From the NCBI GenBank assembly GCA_022827945.1, contig JAJEIT010000027.1, positions 1 to 35,480 on the forward strand: a DNA stretch of 35,480 nucleotides, given 5' to 3'. Positions 21,801-29,574 of this stretch are shown here, piece by piece. This DNA comes from Dehalococcoidia bacterium. Lineage in GTDB: Bacteria; Chloroflexota; Dehalococcoidia; Tepidiformales; Tepidiformaceae. The first letter of the stretch is position 1; each line of letters opens with the position of its first letter. A model generated the notes under the pieces. That model did not search any database. It was given only the letters and a program-made list of their open reading frames with translations, and was not told the DNA's origin. Made by a program: the position numbers and the translations under genes.

Positions 21801-22514
21801 ATGTGCGGGCGGTTCACGATGACGGTGGACGATGTCGAAGCGGTGGCGGTGGCGTTCGGGGTGGAATCGGGGGAGCTGCCGCCGATCCAGGCACGGTTCA
21901 ATATCGCGCCCACGGACGAGCACGTTGTGGTGCGCATGCGGCGGGAGGACCGGGAGCTGCTGCCGGCCCGCTGGGGCCTCGTGAAGTACGGGTCCAGGGA
22001 CCGGAAGCAGGCGGCCCGGGGGATCAACGCCCGCGTTGAGGGCGTCGAGACGCGGCCGCTCTACCGGGAGGCGTTCCGCAAGCGTCGGTGCATCGTGCCC
22101 GCCGACGGGTACTACGAGTGGGTGGGGACGAAGGAGAACCGCCAGCCGTTCTGGTTCCACCGCCCGAACGGGGAGCTGCTGGCCTTCGCGGGGCTGTACG
22201 AGTGGTGGCGCCCCACGCCCGAAAGCTGGGAGGCGACGTTCACCATCCTGACCTGCCCGCCGAACGAACTGGCATCCCGCATCCATGACCGCATGCCGGT
22301 CATCCTGCCGGAGGACCGCATCGACGAGTGGATCTTCGGCGGCGAGCGCGAGCCGGACGAGTTGAAGGCGATGCTGGGGCCCGCGCCCGAGGACTACCTG
22401 GTGGTGCGTCCCGTCTCGCAGCGGGTGAACAGCGTGCGTAACGACGGGCCGGACCTGGTCGAGGAGCTGACCTCGGAGACGGGCGAGCAGCTAGACCTGT
22501 TCACGGGGGCGTAA
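21801..22514 (+). CDS. SRAP / HMCES-YedK family abasic-site DNA-protein crosslink protein
   Basis: SRAP proteins form a thiazolidine crosslink with abasic sites in single-stranded DNA through Cys2 and shield them from cleavage. The 237-residue protein begins MCGRFTM, so the Met must be removed to expose Cys2; this fixes the start at ATG 21801 although the frame is open further upstream. Active-site residues are all visible: Cys2, Asn34 (FNIAPT), Asn76/Arg78 (GINARVE), Glu106 (PADGYYEW) and His162 (RIHDRMPVIL). Length and residue spacing match the family. It is divergent from the antitoxin remnant. Confidence 0.95.
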   Translation: MCGRFTMTVDDVEAVAVAFGVESGELPPIQARFNIAPTDEHVVVRMRREDRELLPARWGLVKYGSRDRKQAARGINARVEGVETRPLYREAFRKRRCIVPADGYYEWVGTKENRQPFWFHRPNGELLAFAGLYEWWRPTPESWEATFTILTCPPNELASRIHDRMPVILPEDRIDEWIFGGEREPDELKAMLGPAPEDYLVVRPVSQRVNSVRNDGPDLVEELTSETGEQLDLFTGA

Positions 22515-22536
22515 CCCGGCCGCGGACCGCCCGTGG

Positions 22537-22562
22537 TTGACAGGCGGGCGACGCCCTATCAT
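22537..22562 (+). promoter_or_regulatory. Possible promoter of the AAA ATPase/GNAT pair
   Basis: A perfect TTGACA (22537-22542) precedes TATCAT (22557-22562), but the spacer is only 14 bp, short for sigma-70. The 184-bp gap holds no other clear feature apart from a good GGAGGA ribosome site (22683-22688) before the GTG at 22699. Confidence 0.3.
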
Positions 22563-22698
22563 GGGCGCCACAGGGTAGGGATACCGTTCCGGGTGAGTCT
22601 GAGCGCCGCGACACGCGGCGGACCCGGGCGGCGCGGCGGCTTCCTTTCGTCGTTGTCGTGTTGGAGCATGTGCCCGCTGCCCGGAGGAGCGCGAGCGA

Positions 22699-24096
22699 GT
22701 GAGTACAGTCGAACGCCCCAGGACCGTCGGTGAACTGCGAGAGTCGGGCTACCGGCCCATGCCCGTGCGCGAGGAGATGCGCAAGAACCTGATCGCGCGG
22801 ATTCGCTCCGGGGAAGAGCTGTTCCCCGGCGTGTACGGCTACGACGAGACCGTCATTCCGCACATCGTGAACGCGATCCTGGCGGGCCAGGACATCATCT
22901 TCCTGGGAGAACGGGGACAGGCGAAGTCGCGCATCATCCGCTCGCTGACCGCCCTGCTCGATGACGCCTACCCGGTACTGGCGGACTGCGAGATTCCCGA
23001 GGATCCGTTCGACCCGATTACCACGCAGGGCCGGCAGATCCTCGAGCAGCAGGGCGACGACGCGCCCCTCGTCTGGCTCGACCGGAGCCAGCGCTACGGC
23101 GAGAAGCTGGCGACGCCCGACATCACGATCGCCGACCTCATCGGCGAGGTGGACCCGATCAAGGTAGCGGAAGGGCGCTACCTGTCGGACGAGCTCACGA
23201 TTCACTACGGGCTGGTGCCGCGCACAAACCACGGCATCTTCTGCATCAACGAGCTGCCCGACCTTGCGGAGCGCATCCAGGTTGGCCTGCTGAACATCAT
23301 GGAGGAGCGCGACGTCCAGATCCGGGGCTACCGCGTGCGGCTGCCGCTGGACGTGTTCGTGGTTGCGAGCGCGAACCCCGAGGACTACACGAACCGGGGT
23401 CGCATCATCACGCCGCTGAAGGACCGCTACGGGGCCCAGGTGCGGACGCACTACCCCCAGCGCATCGAGCACGAGATCGACATCGTCGAGGCGGAGCACC
23501 ATCCCGTCCCCGCCGACTTCAGCGTTTCGGTGCCCGCCTACATGAAGGAGATCATCGCGGAAATCACGCGGCTGGCGCGGCGCAGTCCCGACGTGAACCA
23601 GCGCTCGGGCGTGAGCGTGCGGGCGAGCATCGCGAACTACGAGAGCATGCTCGCGAACTCGCTGCGTCGCGCGATCGTGAACGGCGAGGAGGAGGCCGTT
23701 CCGCGCGTGAGCGACCTGCCCTTCGTCGTGCCCACCCTGAGCGGCAAGGTGGAGCTGGAGACGATCGAGGACGGCCGCGAGGACCAGATCATCGAGAAGC
23801 TGATCCAGGGCGCGGTCGTGGCCGTGTTCAACCGGCTCTACAACCTCGCGGACCTCGAACCGATCGTGGCGCGCTTCAAGGCGGGCATCTCCGTCGAGGT
23901 CGGGGAGATGACCTCGAGCGAGGACTACAAGGGACTGTTGAACACGATCGAGGGGCTGGACGAGGCGCTCCAGGTCGTCGAGGCCGGTTCTCCCGGCGAG
24001 GTAGCCGCCGGCACCGAGTTCATCCTTGAGGGGCTGCACCTGAACAAGCGGCTGAACAAGGACCGCGTCGGGGCGAAGATCCAGTATCGGGGATGA
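22699..24096 (+). CDS. MoxR/magnesium-chelatase-like AAA+ ATPase
   Basis: A 465-residue AAA+ protein of the ChlI/MoxR clade. Walker A is GERGQAKS (residues 70-77, with Lys76), Walker B is HGIFCINELPDL (178-189) and sensor 1 lies in VFVVASANPEDYTNRGRI. The stretch LAERIQVGLLNIMEERDVQI is typical of the group. Such ATPases usually work with a von Willebrand A-domain partner in metal insertion or complex maturation; here the next gene is a GNAT protein and no VWA gene is nearby. The start is GTG 22699 with GGAGGA about 10 bases before. The cellular target is unknown. Confidence 0.88.
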   Translation: MSTVERPRTVGELRESGYRPMPVREEMRKNLIARIRSGEELFPGVYGYDETVIPHIVNAILAGQDIIFLGERGQAKSRIIRSLTALLDDAYPVLADCEIPEDPFDPITTQGRQILEQQGDDAPLVWLDRSQRYGEKLATPDITIADLIGEVDPIKVAEGRYLSDELTIHYGLVPRTNHGIFCINELPDLAERIQVGLLNIMEERDVQIRGYRVRLPLDVFVVASANPEDYTNRGRIITPLKDRYGAQVRTHYPQRIEHEIDIVEAEHHPVPADFSVSVPAYMKEIIAEITRLARRSPDVNQRSGVSVRASIANYESMLANSLRRAIVNGEEEAVPRVSDLPFVVPTLSGKVELETIEDGREDQIIEKLIQGAVVAVFNRLYNLADLEPIVARFKAGISVEVGEMTSSEDYKGLLNTIEGLDEALQVVEAGSPGEVAAGTEFILEGLHLNKRLNKDRVGAKIQYRG

Positions 24097-24647
24097 GCTG
24101 GCGCATCGACCCGTTTCCGGAAGGTGGCCCCCTGTTCGAGGGGGCCATCGCCGTCTACGCGGCGGCGTTCGCGCCACCTCCCTACAGCGATCCGGATCGG
24201 GGCGAGGAGATTCGCTACCGGCTGCGGCGTCTCCACCGCGACCGCGATGGCTTCCGGGGGTTCATCGCGCTCGGTGAGCCGGAGGAGCAGGGCGTCCCCG
24301 AGCACGGCGTCGTGGGGATGACTTACGGGTACCGGAGCCTGCGGGGGCATTGGTGGCGCGACGCCGTCGCGAGGGAGCTGGACCGGAAGGGGCGCAAGCG
24401 CTGGCTGGGGAACGCCTACGAGCTGGTCGAGATCGCCGTGCACCCCGACTTCCAGAGCCTGGGCATCGGCGCGCTCCTTGTCGAAGCGCTCCTGGCGGGG
24501 CGACCGGAGAAGACGTGCGTCCTCAGCACGCGCACGGATAGCCGGGCCCACGAGCTCTACGGCCGCCTCGGGTTCGAGGTCATCACGGAGATGACATTCA
24601 CACCGGGGGGTGCGCCGTTCTACGTCATGGGGAAAGTGCTGGGCTGA
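24093..24647 (+). CDS. GNAT family N-acetyltransferase
   Basis: A 184-residue GNAT-fold protein. The acetyl-CoA motif A is seen as YELVEIAVHPDFQSLGIGALLVEALL (about 109-134; the pyrophosphate loop is QSLGIGA), followed by VLSTRTDSRAHELYGRLGFEVI, the motif B helix-strand. The acceptor (protein, amine or antibiotic) cannot be assigned. Its ATG overlaps the ATPase stop (ATGA, 4 bp), so the two are translationally coupled. Confidence 0.88.
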   Translation: MSWRIDPFPEGGPLFEGAIAVYAAAFAPPPYSDPDRGEEIRYRLRRLHRDRDGFRGFIALGEPEEQGVPEHGVVGMTYGYRSLRGHWWRDAVARELDRKGRKRWLGNAYELVEIAVHPDFQSLGIGALLVEALLAGRPEKTCVLSTRTDSRAHELYGRLGFEVITEMTFTPGGAPFYVMGKVLG

Positions 24648-24688
24648 GGGGTTGTCGCCGTGTCACGAATAGTGCATGGTACAAGAGC

Positions 24689-24988
24689 ATGGGCACGAAG
24701 CTGACAGAAACCGAAGTCCGCGAAGCGTTCGGAGATCTTGACGAGCGAGCACGCGAGCTTGAGGCATTTTCCCGCGGAGCGAGGATCTTCTCCGCTCACC
24801 AGGCACGCATCGAAGCCGAGTATGAGAACAGCTGGATCGCTATCCACGAGGATGATCTCGCCGCGGAGAACATCATCGCGGCGGACAGCCCGGACGAGCT
24901 GAGCACCAAGCTGGAGCAGTACGGGCCTCCCGAGAGAGAGTGCTTCGTTCGCCTTGTCACTTCAAGCAAGCAACCTCTCATCCTCTAG
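24689..24988 (+). CDS. Small DUF5678-like hypothetical protein
   Basis: A 99-residue soluble protein. Residues 44-93 (ENSWIAIHEDDLAAENIIAA ... ECFVRLV) have the WVA-x-x-G/D... pattern of DUF5678-like proteins: a short beta-hairpin, a helix beginning SPDELSTKLEQYG and a final strand. The N-terminal half is a charged helix. Function unknown. Codon use is AT-richer than the housekeeping genes. Its TAG is one base from the ATG of the interrupted retropepsin-like gene, an arrangement I associate with two-gene DUF5678/aspartic-protease units. Confidence 0.7.
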   Translation: MGTKLTETEVREAFGDLDERARELEAFSRGARIFSAHQARIEAEYENSWIAIHEDDLAAENIIAADSPDELSTKLEQYGPPERECFVRLVTSSKQPLIL

Positions 24989-24989
24989 C

Positions 24990-25433
24990 ATGACGATAAG
25001 CGGCCAGTGTGAAGAACTGACGGGACGCCCCTTCATGGACGGGTAGGTCGAGTTCCCTCGACTCGGGATTCAAGGCAGGGTCTTCTTTCTTCTGGATACC
25101 GGCGCCGACAACACCGTGCTGATGCCTGCCGACGCCGCAAGCATGGACAAGCCCTATGGCACCCTCGCTCCGGCACAGGAGACTGCTCACGGCATCGGAG
25201 GAGAAGCTCGGTACGACCCGGAACCCGCGCTCCTGCTGTTCCCTGGGGAAGACACTCTCTACCTGTATGACTTCGACCTGGAAGTCGCCGAACCCAGCGA
25301 ACACAACCGGGGGCTCCCCTCCCTACTGGGGCGCGACATCCTGAACCGTTGGCTCATGCGCTATGAGGCGCCCCGCGACCTGCTCGAAGCCGAGGTTGAC
25401 TCGGCAGATCTGGTTCTCCCCCGGAGCCGCTAA
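24990..25433 (+). pseudogene. Retropepsin-like aspartic protease interrupted by in-frame TAG
   Basis: From ATG 24990 the frame reads MTISGQCEELTGRPFMDG, meets TAG at 25044-25046, and continues VEFPRLGIQGRVFFLLDTGA and DNTVLMPAD, then HGIGGEAR, LPSLLGRDILNRW to TAA at 25431. LLDTGADNTVL is the catalytic Asp-Thr-Gly motif of retropepsin-like single-domain proteases and SLLGRDIL is their conserved C-terminal motif. The 147-codon frame is otherwise intact. The first usable start after the TAG, GTG 25116, lies beyond the catalytic Asp, so without readthrough no active enzyme is expected. Either a recent pseudogene, a sequence error, or readthrough. Confidence 0.78.
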
Positions 25434-25447
25434 CGGGCCCAGAATTC

Positions 25448-26683
25448 CTAGACCGACAACCGCGTCGGGTTCTCCAGGATGGTCTGGATCTCCTTCAGGA
25501 AGCGGGCGCCCTCGGCGCCGTCGCTGACGCGGTGGTCGGCGCTCAAGGCGAGGGTCATCAGCTGGCGGACGGCGATGTCGCCGTCGACGACGGCGGGGCG
25601 CTCGGTGACGGACCCGGCGCCGAGGATGGCGGCCTGGCCGGCGTTGATGATGCCAACGAGGACGTCGATGCCGTAGGCGCCCAGGTTCGTGATGGTGAAC
25701 GTGCCGCTGGAGTACTCCTCGGCGCGGAGCTTGCCTGCGCGGGCGCGCTCCACGAGCGCCGTCGATTCCTCCGCGATTTGCGGGAGCCCCTTCGCGGCCA
25801 GGTCGAGAAGGGCGGGAGCGACCAGGCCCTCATCGAGGGCGACGCCGATGTTGATGTCGACCTGCTGGTGGTACTGGATGCCATCGTCCGTAAGGGAGGC
25901 GTTGAACTTGGGGTGGCTCAGCAGTGCGACGGCGCAGGCCCGCACGATGAGGTCGTTCACGCTGACCCTCTGGGCGTCCTCGAGCACGAGGTTGACGTGG
26001 CGGCGGAAGGACATCGCCTCGGTCATGTCGACGTCGACGGTGAGGTAGTAGTGGGGTTGCTGCTGCTTGGCGTCGGTCATGTTGCGGGCGATGGCGGCGC
26101 GCATGCGGGAGAGGGGTTCGACGCGGGCGGGGTCGGCGGGAGGCGGGGGCGGGGCGGGGCGTTCGGGCTCGACGGTGGGCACGCCCGCGGGGGCGTGGTT
26201 GTCCCGGGCGGCGATCGCGGCCTCCACGTCGCGGCGGAGGATGCGCCCGTCGGGGCCCGAGCCCGTGACTTCGTCGAGATCGATGCCCGCATCGCCCGCG
26301 ATGCGGCGGGCGACAGGGGAGACGCGCACGCGCCGCGAGCCGAAGGTTTCGTCGATGGCGTCGGCGTTGGCGGCGGCGGCAGCGACGGCGCGGGGCGTGG
26401 GCTTCTCCGCCGGCGCGTGGCGTTCGACCTCGGGCATCTCTTCGTCGGCGTCACCAAGGAGGGCGATGACCTCGCCGACAGGGACGACGTCACCTTCGGC
26501 AGCGACGACCTGGCGGAGGACGCCAGCGTCGAAGGCCTCGAGCTCGACGGTCGCCTTGTCCGTCTCGATCTCGGCGATGATGTCGCCACGCTCGATGGTG
26601 TCCCCGGGAGCCTTGAGCCAGCGCACCAGGGTGCCTTCGGTCATGTCGGCGCCCATCTGCGGCATCACTACTTCGAGAGCCAT
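25448..26683 (-). CDS. pdhC: Pyruvate dehydrogenase-type E2 (dihydrolipoyl acetyltransferase)
   Basis: The 411-residue acyltransferase core of a second 2-oxoacid dehydrogenase. Lipoyl domain with Lys43 in ETDKATVE (the pyruvate-type motif, against ETEKV in the other operon), an Ala/Pro linker, subunit-binding domain VSPVARRIAGDAGIDLDEVT (about 120-139) with GSGPDGRILRRDV, and catalytic domain ending LSADHRVSDGAEGARFL (His384, Asp388). The ATG at 26683 is 11 bp after the E1beta stop. It converges on the retropepsin-like gene with 14 bp between stops. Confidence 0.92.
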   Translation of the reverse strand: MALEVVMPQMGADMTEGTLVRWLKAPGDTIERGDIIAEIETDKATVELEAFDAGVLRQVVAAEGDVVPVGEVIALLGDADEEMPEVERHAPAEKPTPRAVAAAAANADAIDETFGSRRVRVSPVARRIAGDAGIDLDEVTGSGPDGRILRRDVEAAIAARDNHAPAGVPTVEPERPAPPPPPADPARVEPLSRMRAAIARNMTDAKQQQPHYYLTVDVDMTEAMSFRRHVNLVLEDAQRVSVNDLIVRACAVALLSHPKFNASLTDDGIQYHQQVDINIGVALDEGLVAPALLDLAAKGLPQIAEESTALVERARAGKLRAEEYSSGTFTITNLGAYGIDVLVGIINAGQAAILGAGSVTERPAVVDGDIAVRQLMTLALSADHRVSDGAEGARFLKEIQTILENPTRLSV

Positions 26684-26694
26684 ACGCGCGCCTC

Positions 26695-27672
26695 CTAGAG
26701 CATCGCCAACACCGCCTCGACCACATCCTCTTCGGAGGGCAGGGCGGCGTATTCGAGGTTGCGGTTGTAGGGCATGGGCACGTCCTTGCCCGCTACGCGG
26801 GCGACGGGCGCGTCGAGCCAGTCGAAGGCGCGCTCCATGATCTGGGCGGCGATCTCGCCGGCGAAGCCGCCGAACTTCCAGTCATCCTCGACGACGACGG
26901 CTCGGTTGGTGCGCCGCACGGAGCGGATGACCGACGACATGTCGAGCGGGCGGATGGTTCGTAGGTCGATGACGTCGGCGGTCAGGCCGTGCTCGGCGGC
27001 GAGCATGTCGGCGGCGCGGTAGCACTGGTGGACGCTGCCGCTGTAGCCGACGAGCGTGACGTCCTTCCCGGAGCGAACCGTCGCGGCCCGGCCGAACTCG
27101 ACGAGGTGGTCGGGGTCGTCGGGAACCTCGCCGCGGGCGCCGTAGAGAGCCGTGTGCTCGATGAAGACGACGGGGTTTGGCTCGCGGAACGAGCGCTTGA
27201 GCAGGCCCTTGGCGTCGCCGGGGAAGGCCGGGCAGACGACCGTGAGTCCGGGGAAGTGGGCGAACATGCCCTCGAGGCTGTGGCTATGGGTGGCGCCAAG
27301 CTGGCTGCCACCGCCGCTGGCCATTCGCAGGACAAGAGGTACGTTCACCTGGCCGCCGCTCATGTAGTGGAGCTTGGAAGCGTTGTTCACGATCTGGTCG
27401 AGGGCGACGAGGCTGAAGTTGATGGTCATGATCTCGACCATGGGGATGAAGCCCGCGAGGGCGGCGCCGACGCCCGCGCCGACGATGCCGGACTCGGAGA
27501 TGGGCGTGTCGCGGACGCGCTCGGGGCCGAACTCGTCAAGCAGACCGCGGGTACAGGCGTAGGAACCGCCGTAGGCGCCAATGTCCTCGCCCATAAGGAA
27601 GACGCGCTCGTCTCGCAGCATCTCCTCCCGCATCGCCTCGCGGATTGCGTCGCGCATGCGCATTTCGGTCAT
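26695..27672 (-). CDS. pdhB: Pyruvate dehydrogenase-type E1 beta
   Basis: The 325-residue E1beta has FLMGEDIGAYGGSYACTRGL, VRDTPISESGIVGAGVGAALAG (with the catalytic Glu), MEIMTINFSLVALDQIVNNA-like region, GGGSQLGATHSHSLEG and TVVCPAFPGDAKGLLKR. The C-terminal domain has VIDLRTIRPLD and VVVEDDWKFGGFAGEIAA. Its ATG overlaps the E1alpha stop (ATGA). Acetoin dehydrogenase E1beta looks similar; without acetoin genes nearby pyruvate is preferred. Confidence 0.9.
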   Translation of the reverse strand: MTEMRMRDAIREAMREEMLRDERVFLMGEDIGAYGGSYACTRGLLDEFGPERVRDTPISESGIVGAGVGAALAGFIPMVEIMTINFSLVALDQIVNNASKLHYMSGGQVNVPLVLRMASGGGSQLGATHSHSLEGMFAHFPGLTVVCPAFPGDAKGLLKRSFREPNPVVFIEHTALYGARGEVPDDPDHLVEFGRAATVRSGKDVTLVGYSGSVHQCYRAADMLAAEHGLTADVIDLRTIRPLDMSSVIRSVRRTNRAVVVEDDWKFGGFAGEIAAQIMERAFDWLDAPVARVAGKDVPMPYNRNLEYAALPSEEDVVEAVLAML

Positions 27673-28682
27673 CCGGAATCCCCCTCGTACTCCTTCGTGA
27701 TGTGGTCGTAGAGGGTGTGGAGACCGGGCTCCGGGCTGGCGTCGGCGTAGGCGACGGCCTCGTCGACCTCGGCGTCAACCTGGGCGACGAGCGCCTCGTA
27801 TGAGGCCTCGTCCATGAGACCGTCGGCGGTCATGGAACGCTTGAGTCGCTGGATGGCATCGCGCTTGCGGTACTCCTCGACCTCCGCCTTCGTGCGGTAG
27901 AGCTCGGGGTCGGCCATGGAGTGGCCGCGGTACCGGTAGGTAAGGGCCTCGATGAAGTAGGGTCCATTCCCCTCGCGAACGTGGGCGAGGGCGAGCTGGG
28001 TGGCGGAGTAGACCTCGAGCACATCCATGCCGTCGATGCGGACGCTCGGCATCTGGTAGGAGGCGGCGATCTTGTAGACGTCGTTCGCGAGGGAGTCGTC
28101 GAAGGGGACGCCCATGCCGTAGCCGTTGTTCTCGCAGAACCAGACGACGGGGAGCTTCCAGATAGCAGCGAGGTTGAGGGCCTCGTGGAACTCGCCTTCC
28201 CCCACACCGCCGTCTCCGAAGATGCAGAGCGCGGCCCAGTCCTCACCGCTCAGGTTGGCGGCGAGTCCGAGCCCGGCGGCGATGGGCATGTGGCCGGCGA
28301 CGATGGCGTAGCCGCCGAGGAAGTTGCGGTCGACGTCGAAGATGTGCATCGAGCCGCCGCGGCCCTGGTTGGTGCCGCCGACGCGGGCGAAGAGCTCGGC
28401 CATGATGCGGTTGGCCTCGACCCCGCGGGCGAGGGCGTGCCCGTGATCGCGGTAATGCGTGACGATCTTGTCGTCGGCGCGGAGGGCGTTGATGGCGCCG
28501 ACGGCGCAGGCTTCCTCACCTGTGTAGAGGTGGAGGAAGCCACGGATTTTGCCGCGCGTATACATCTCGGCGCACTTCTCCTCGAAGCGCCTGATGAGCA
28601 GCATCTCGTAGAGGAACCGCTGCTGCAGATCGCCGTCGGGGGGCTCTCCCACGATGGTGGGGATGGCCTGTCCAACGCTCAC
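27669..28682 (-). CDS. pdhA: Pyruvate dehydrogenase-type E1 alpha
   Basis: The 337-residue alpha subunit carries FLHLYTGEEACAVGAINAL (about 49-67), HYRDHGHALARG, GGSMHIFD, thiamine-diphosphate motif GDGGVGEGEFHEALNLAA to CENN (156-186) and YRYRGHSMADPELYR. These are pyruvate/acetoin-type features. The start is GTG 28682, supported by AAGAGG about nine bases upstream; the ATG at 28690 is out of frame. It heads the second E1alpha-E1beta-E2 operon and must share an external E3. Confidence 0.92.
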   Translation of the reverse strand: MSVGQAIPTIVGEPPDGDLQQRFLYEMLLIRRFEEKCAEMYTRGKIRGFLHLYTGEEACAVGAINALRADDKIVTHYRDHGHALARGVEANRIMAELFARVGGTNQGRGGSMHIFDVDRNFLGGYAIVAGHMPIAAGLGLAANLSGEDWAALCIFGDGGVGEGEFHEALNLAAIWKLPVVWFCENNGYGMGVPFDDSLANDVYKIAASYQMPSVRIDGMDVLEVYSATQLALAHVREGNGPYFIEALTYRYRGHSMADPELYRTKAEVEEYRKRDAIQRLKRSMTADGLMDEASYEALVAQVDAEVDEAVAYADASPEPGLHTLYDHITKEYEGDSG

Positions 28683-28782
28683 AATTGCATCCTCTTCACA
28701 CCCACTAGCAGTTCAGTGTAGGCGACGAGCGGTAACCGCGCGCTTACCGAAGGAGGTGCGGGCCGCAGGGCCGGGCAGGCGC

Positions 28783-28788
28783 TAGACT
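28783..28788 (+). promoter_or_regulatory. -10-like box for the HisN-like gene (leaderless)
   Basis: TAGACT lies exactly six bases before the ATG at 28795. The only Shine-Dalgarno-like run (AGGAGG, 28751-28756) is too far upstream to serve this start. Confidence 0.45.
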
Positions 28789-28794
28789 CGCCGA

Positions 28795-29574
28795 ATGGAC
28801 CGCGAACTGGAGGAGCTGACCGGCATCGCGCGGAGGGCCGCCGCCCTTGCGGGAAATGTCGTGATGCCCCTCTACGAGCAGCGCCTCACGGTCGAGTTGA
28901 AGGCGGACGGTACGCCGGTCACGGAGGCGGATCGGCGGGCGGAGGAGGCGATGCGCGAGCTGTTCGCGCGGGAAACGCCGGGGTTCGGGGTGCTGGGGGA
29001 GGAGCAGGGCGAATCGGCGGGAGACGGGCGCCACCGCTGGGTGATCGACCCGATCGACGGGACGAAGAGTTTCATCCACCACGTGCCCCTGTTCGGGACG
29101 CTCGTTGCACTGGAGCGCGACGGCGAGCCGGTGGTCGGCGTGGTCGCGTGCCCGGCGGTGGGGGAGACGGCATGGGCGTGCCGGGGGGGAGGCGCGTTCC
29201 TGAACGGCGAACTGACGCGCGTCAGCGAGGCCGACTCGCTCAGCGAGGCGACAGTGCTGACGACCTCGTCGGCGAGCCTGCAACGGAGGTCGCCCGACGG
29301 CTTCGCGCGGCTCGCGGCGGAAGCAGGGCTGCTGCGCTCGTGGGGCGACTGCTACGGCTACCTGGCGGTCATCGCGGGACGGGCCGAGGCGATGATCGAC
29401 CCCGTCGCGAACCCGTGGGACATCGCGCCGTTCGCCGTGCTCATGGGGGAAGCGGGAGGGCGGTTGACGACATGGGAGGGGGTCGACGGAGCGGGGGAGG
29501 ACGCGGTTGCGACAAACGGGCGCATCCACGAAGCGCTGCTCGACGTGCTAAGGGCGGGAGGGGACGGGGCCTAG
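28795..29574 (+). CDS. hisN: Inositol monophosphatase-family histidinol-phosphatase (HisN-like)
   Basis: A 259-residue Mg2+-dependent, Li+-sensitive-type phosphatase. Metal ligands are visible as Glu69/Glu70 in VLGEEQGE, Asp85 and Asp88 in WVIDPIDGTKSF, and Asp209 in NPWDIAPF. GTKSFIHHVPLFGTLVAL and WGDCYGYLAVIAGRAEAMID match the HisN (IMPase-type histidinol phosphatase) subgroup better than inositol phosphatase or CysQ. If right, it would supply the dephosphorylation step for the his genes at 4.8-7.3 kb. Substrate assignment is by motif only. Its TAG shares CTAG with that of convergent truB. Confidence 0.85.
   Translation: MDRELEELTGIARRAAALAGNVVMPLYEQRLTVELKADGTPVTEADRRAEEAMRELFARETPGFGVLGEEQGESAGDGRHRWVIDPIDGTKSFIHHVPLFGTLVALERDGEPVVGVVACPAVGETAWACRGGGAFLNGELTRVSEADSLSEATVLTTSSASLQRRSPDGFARLAAEAGLLRSWGDCYGYLAVIAGRAEAMIDPVANPWDIAPFAVLMGEAGGRLTTWEGVDGAGEDAVATNGRIHEALLDVLRAGGDGA

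Noticed and set aside
22533..22733. A 66-codon plus-strand frame before the ATPase
   Set aside because: No ribosome site, Arg/Gly-rich composition and overlap with the ATPase start; treated as leader sequence.
22501..24177. A 558-codon minus-strand open frame opposite the AAA+ ATPase
   Set aside because: The ATPase has clear Walker motifs and a ribosome site; the antisense product has no recognisable motif.
21371..25433. Genome-wide reassignment of TAG to an amino acid
   Set aside because: uvrA, bkdB, truB, hisN, the exonuclease and others end at TAG exactly where their families end.
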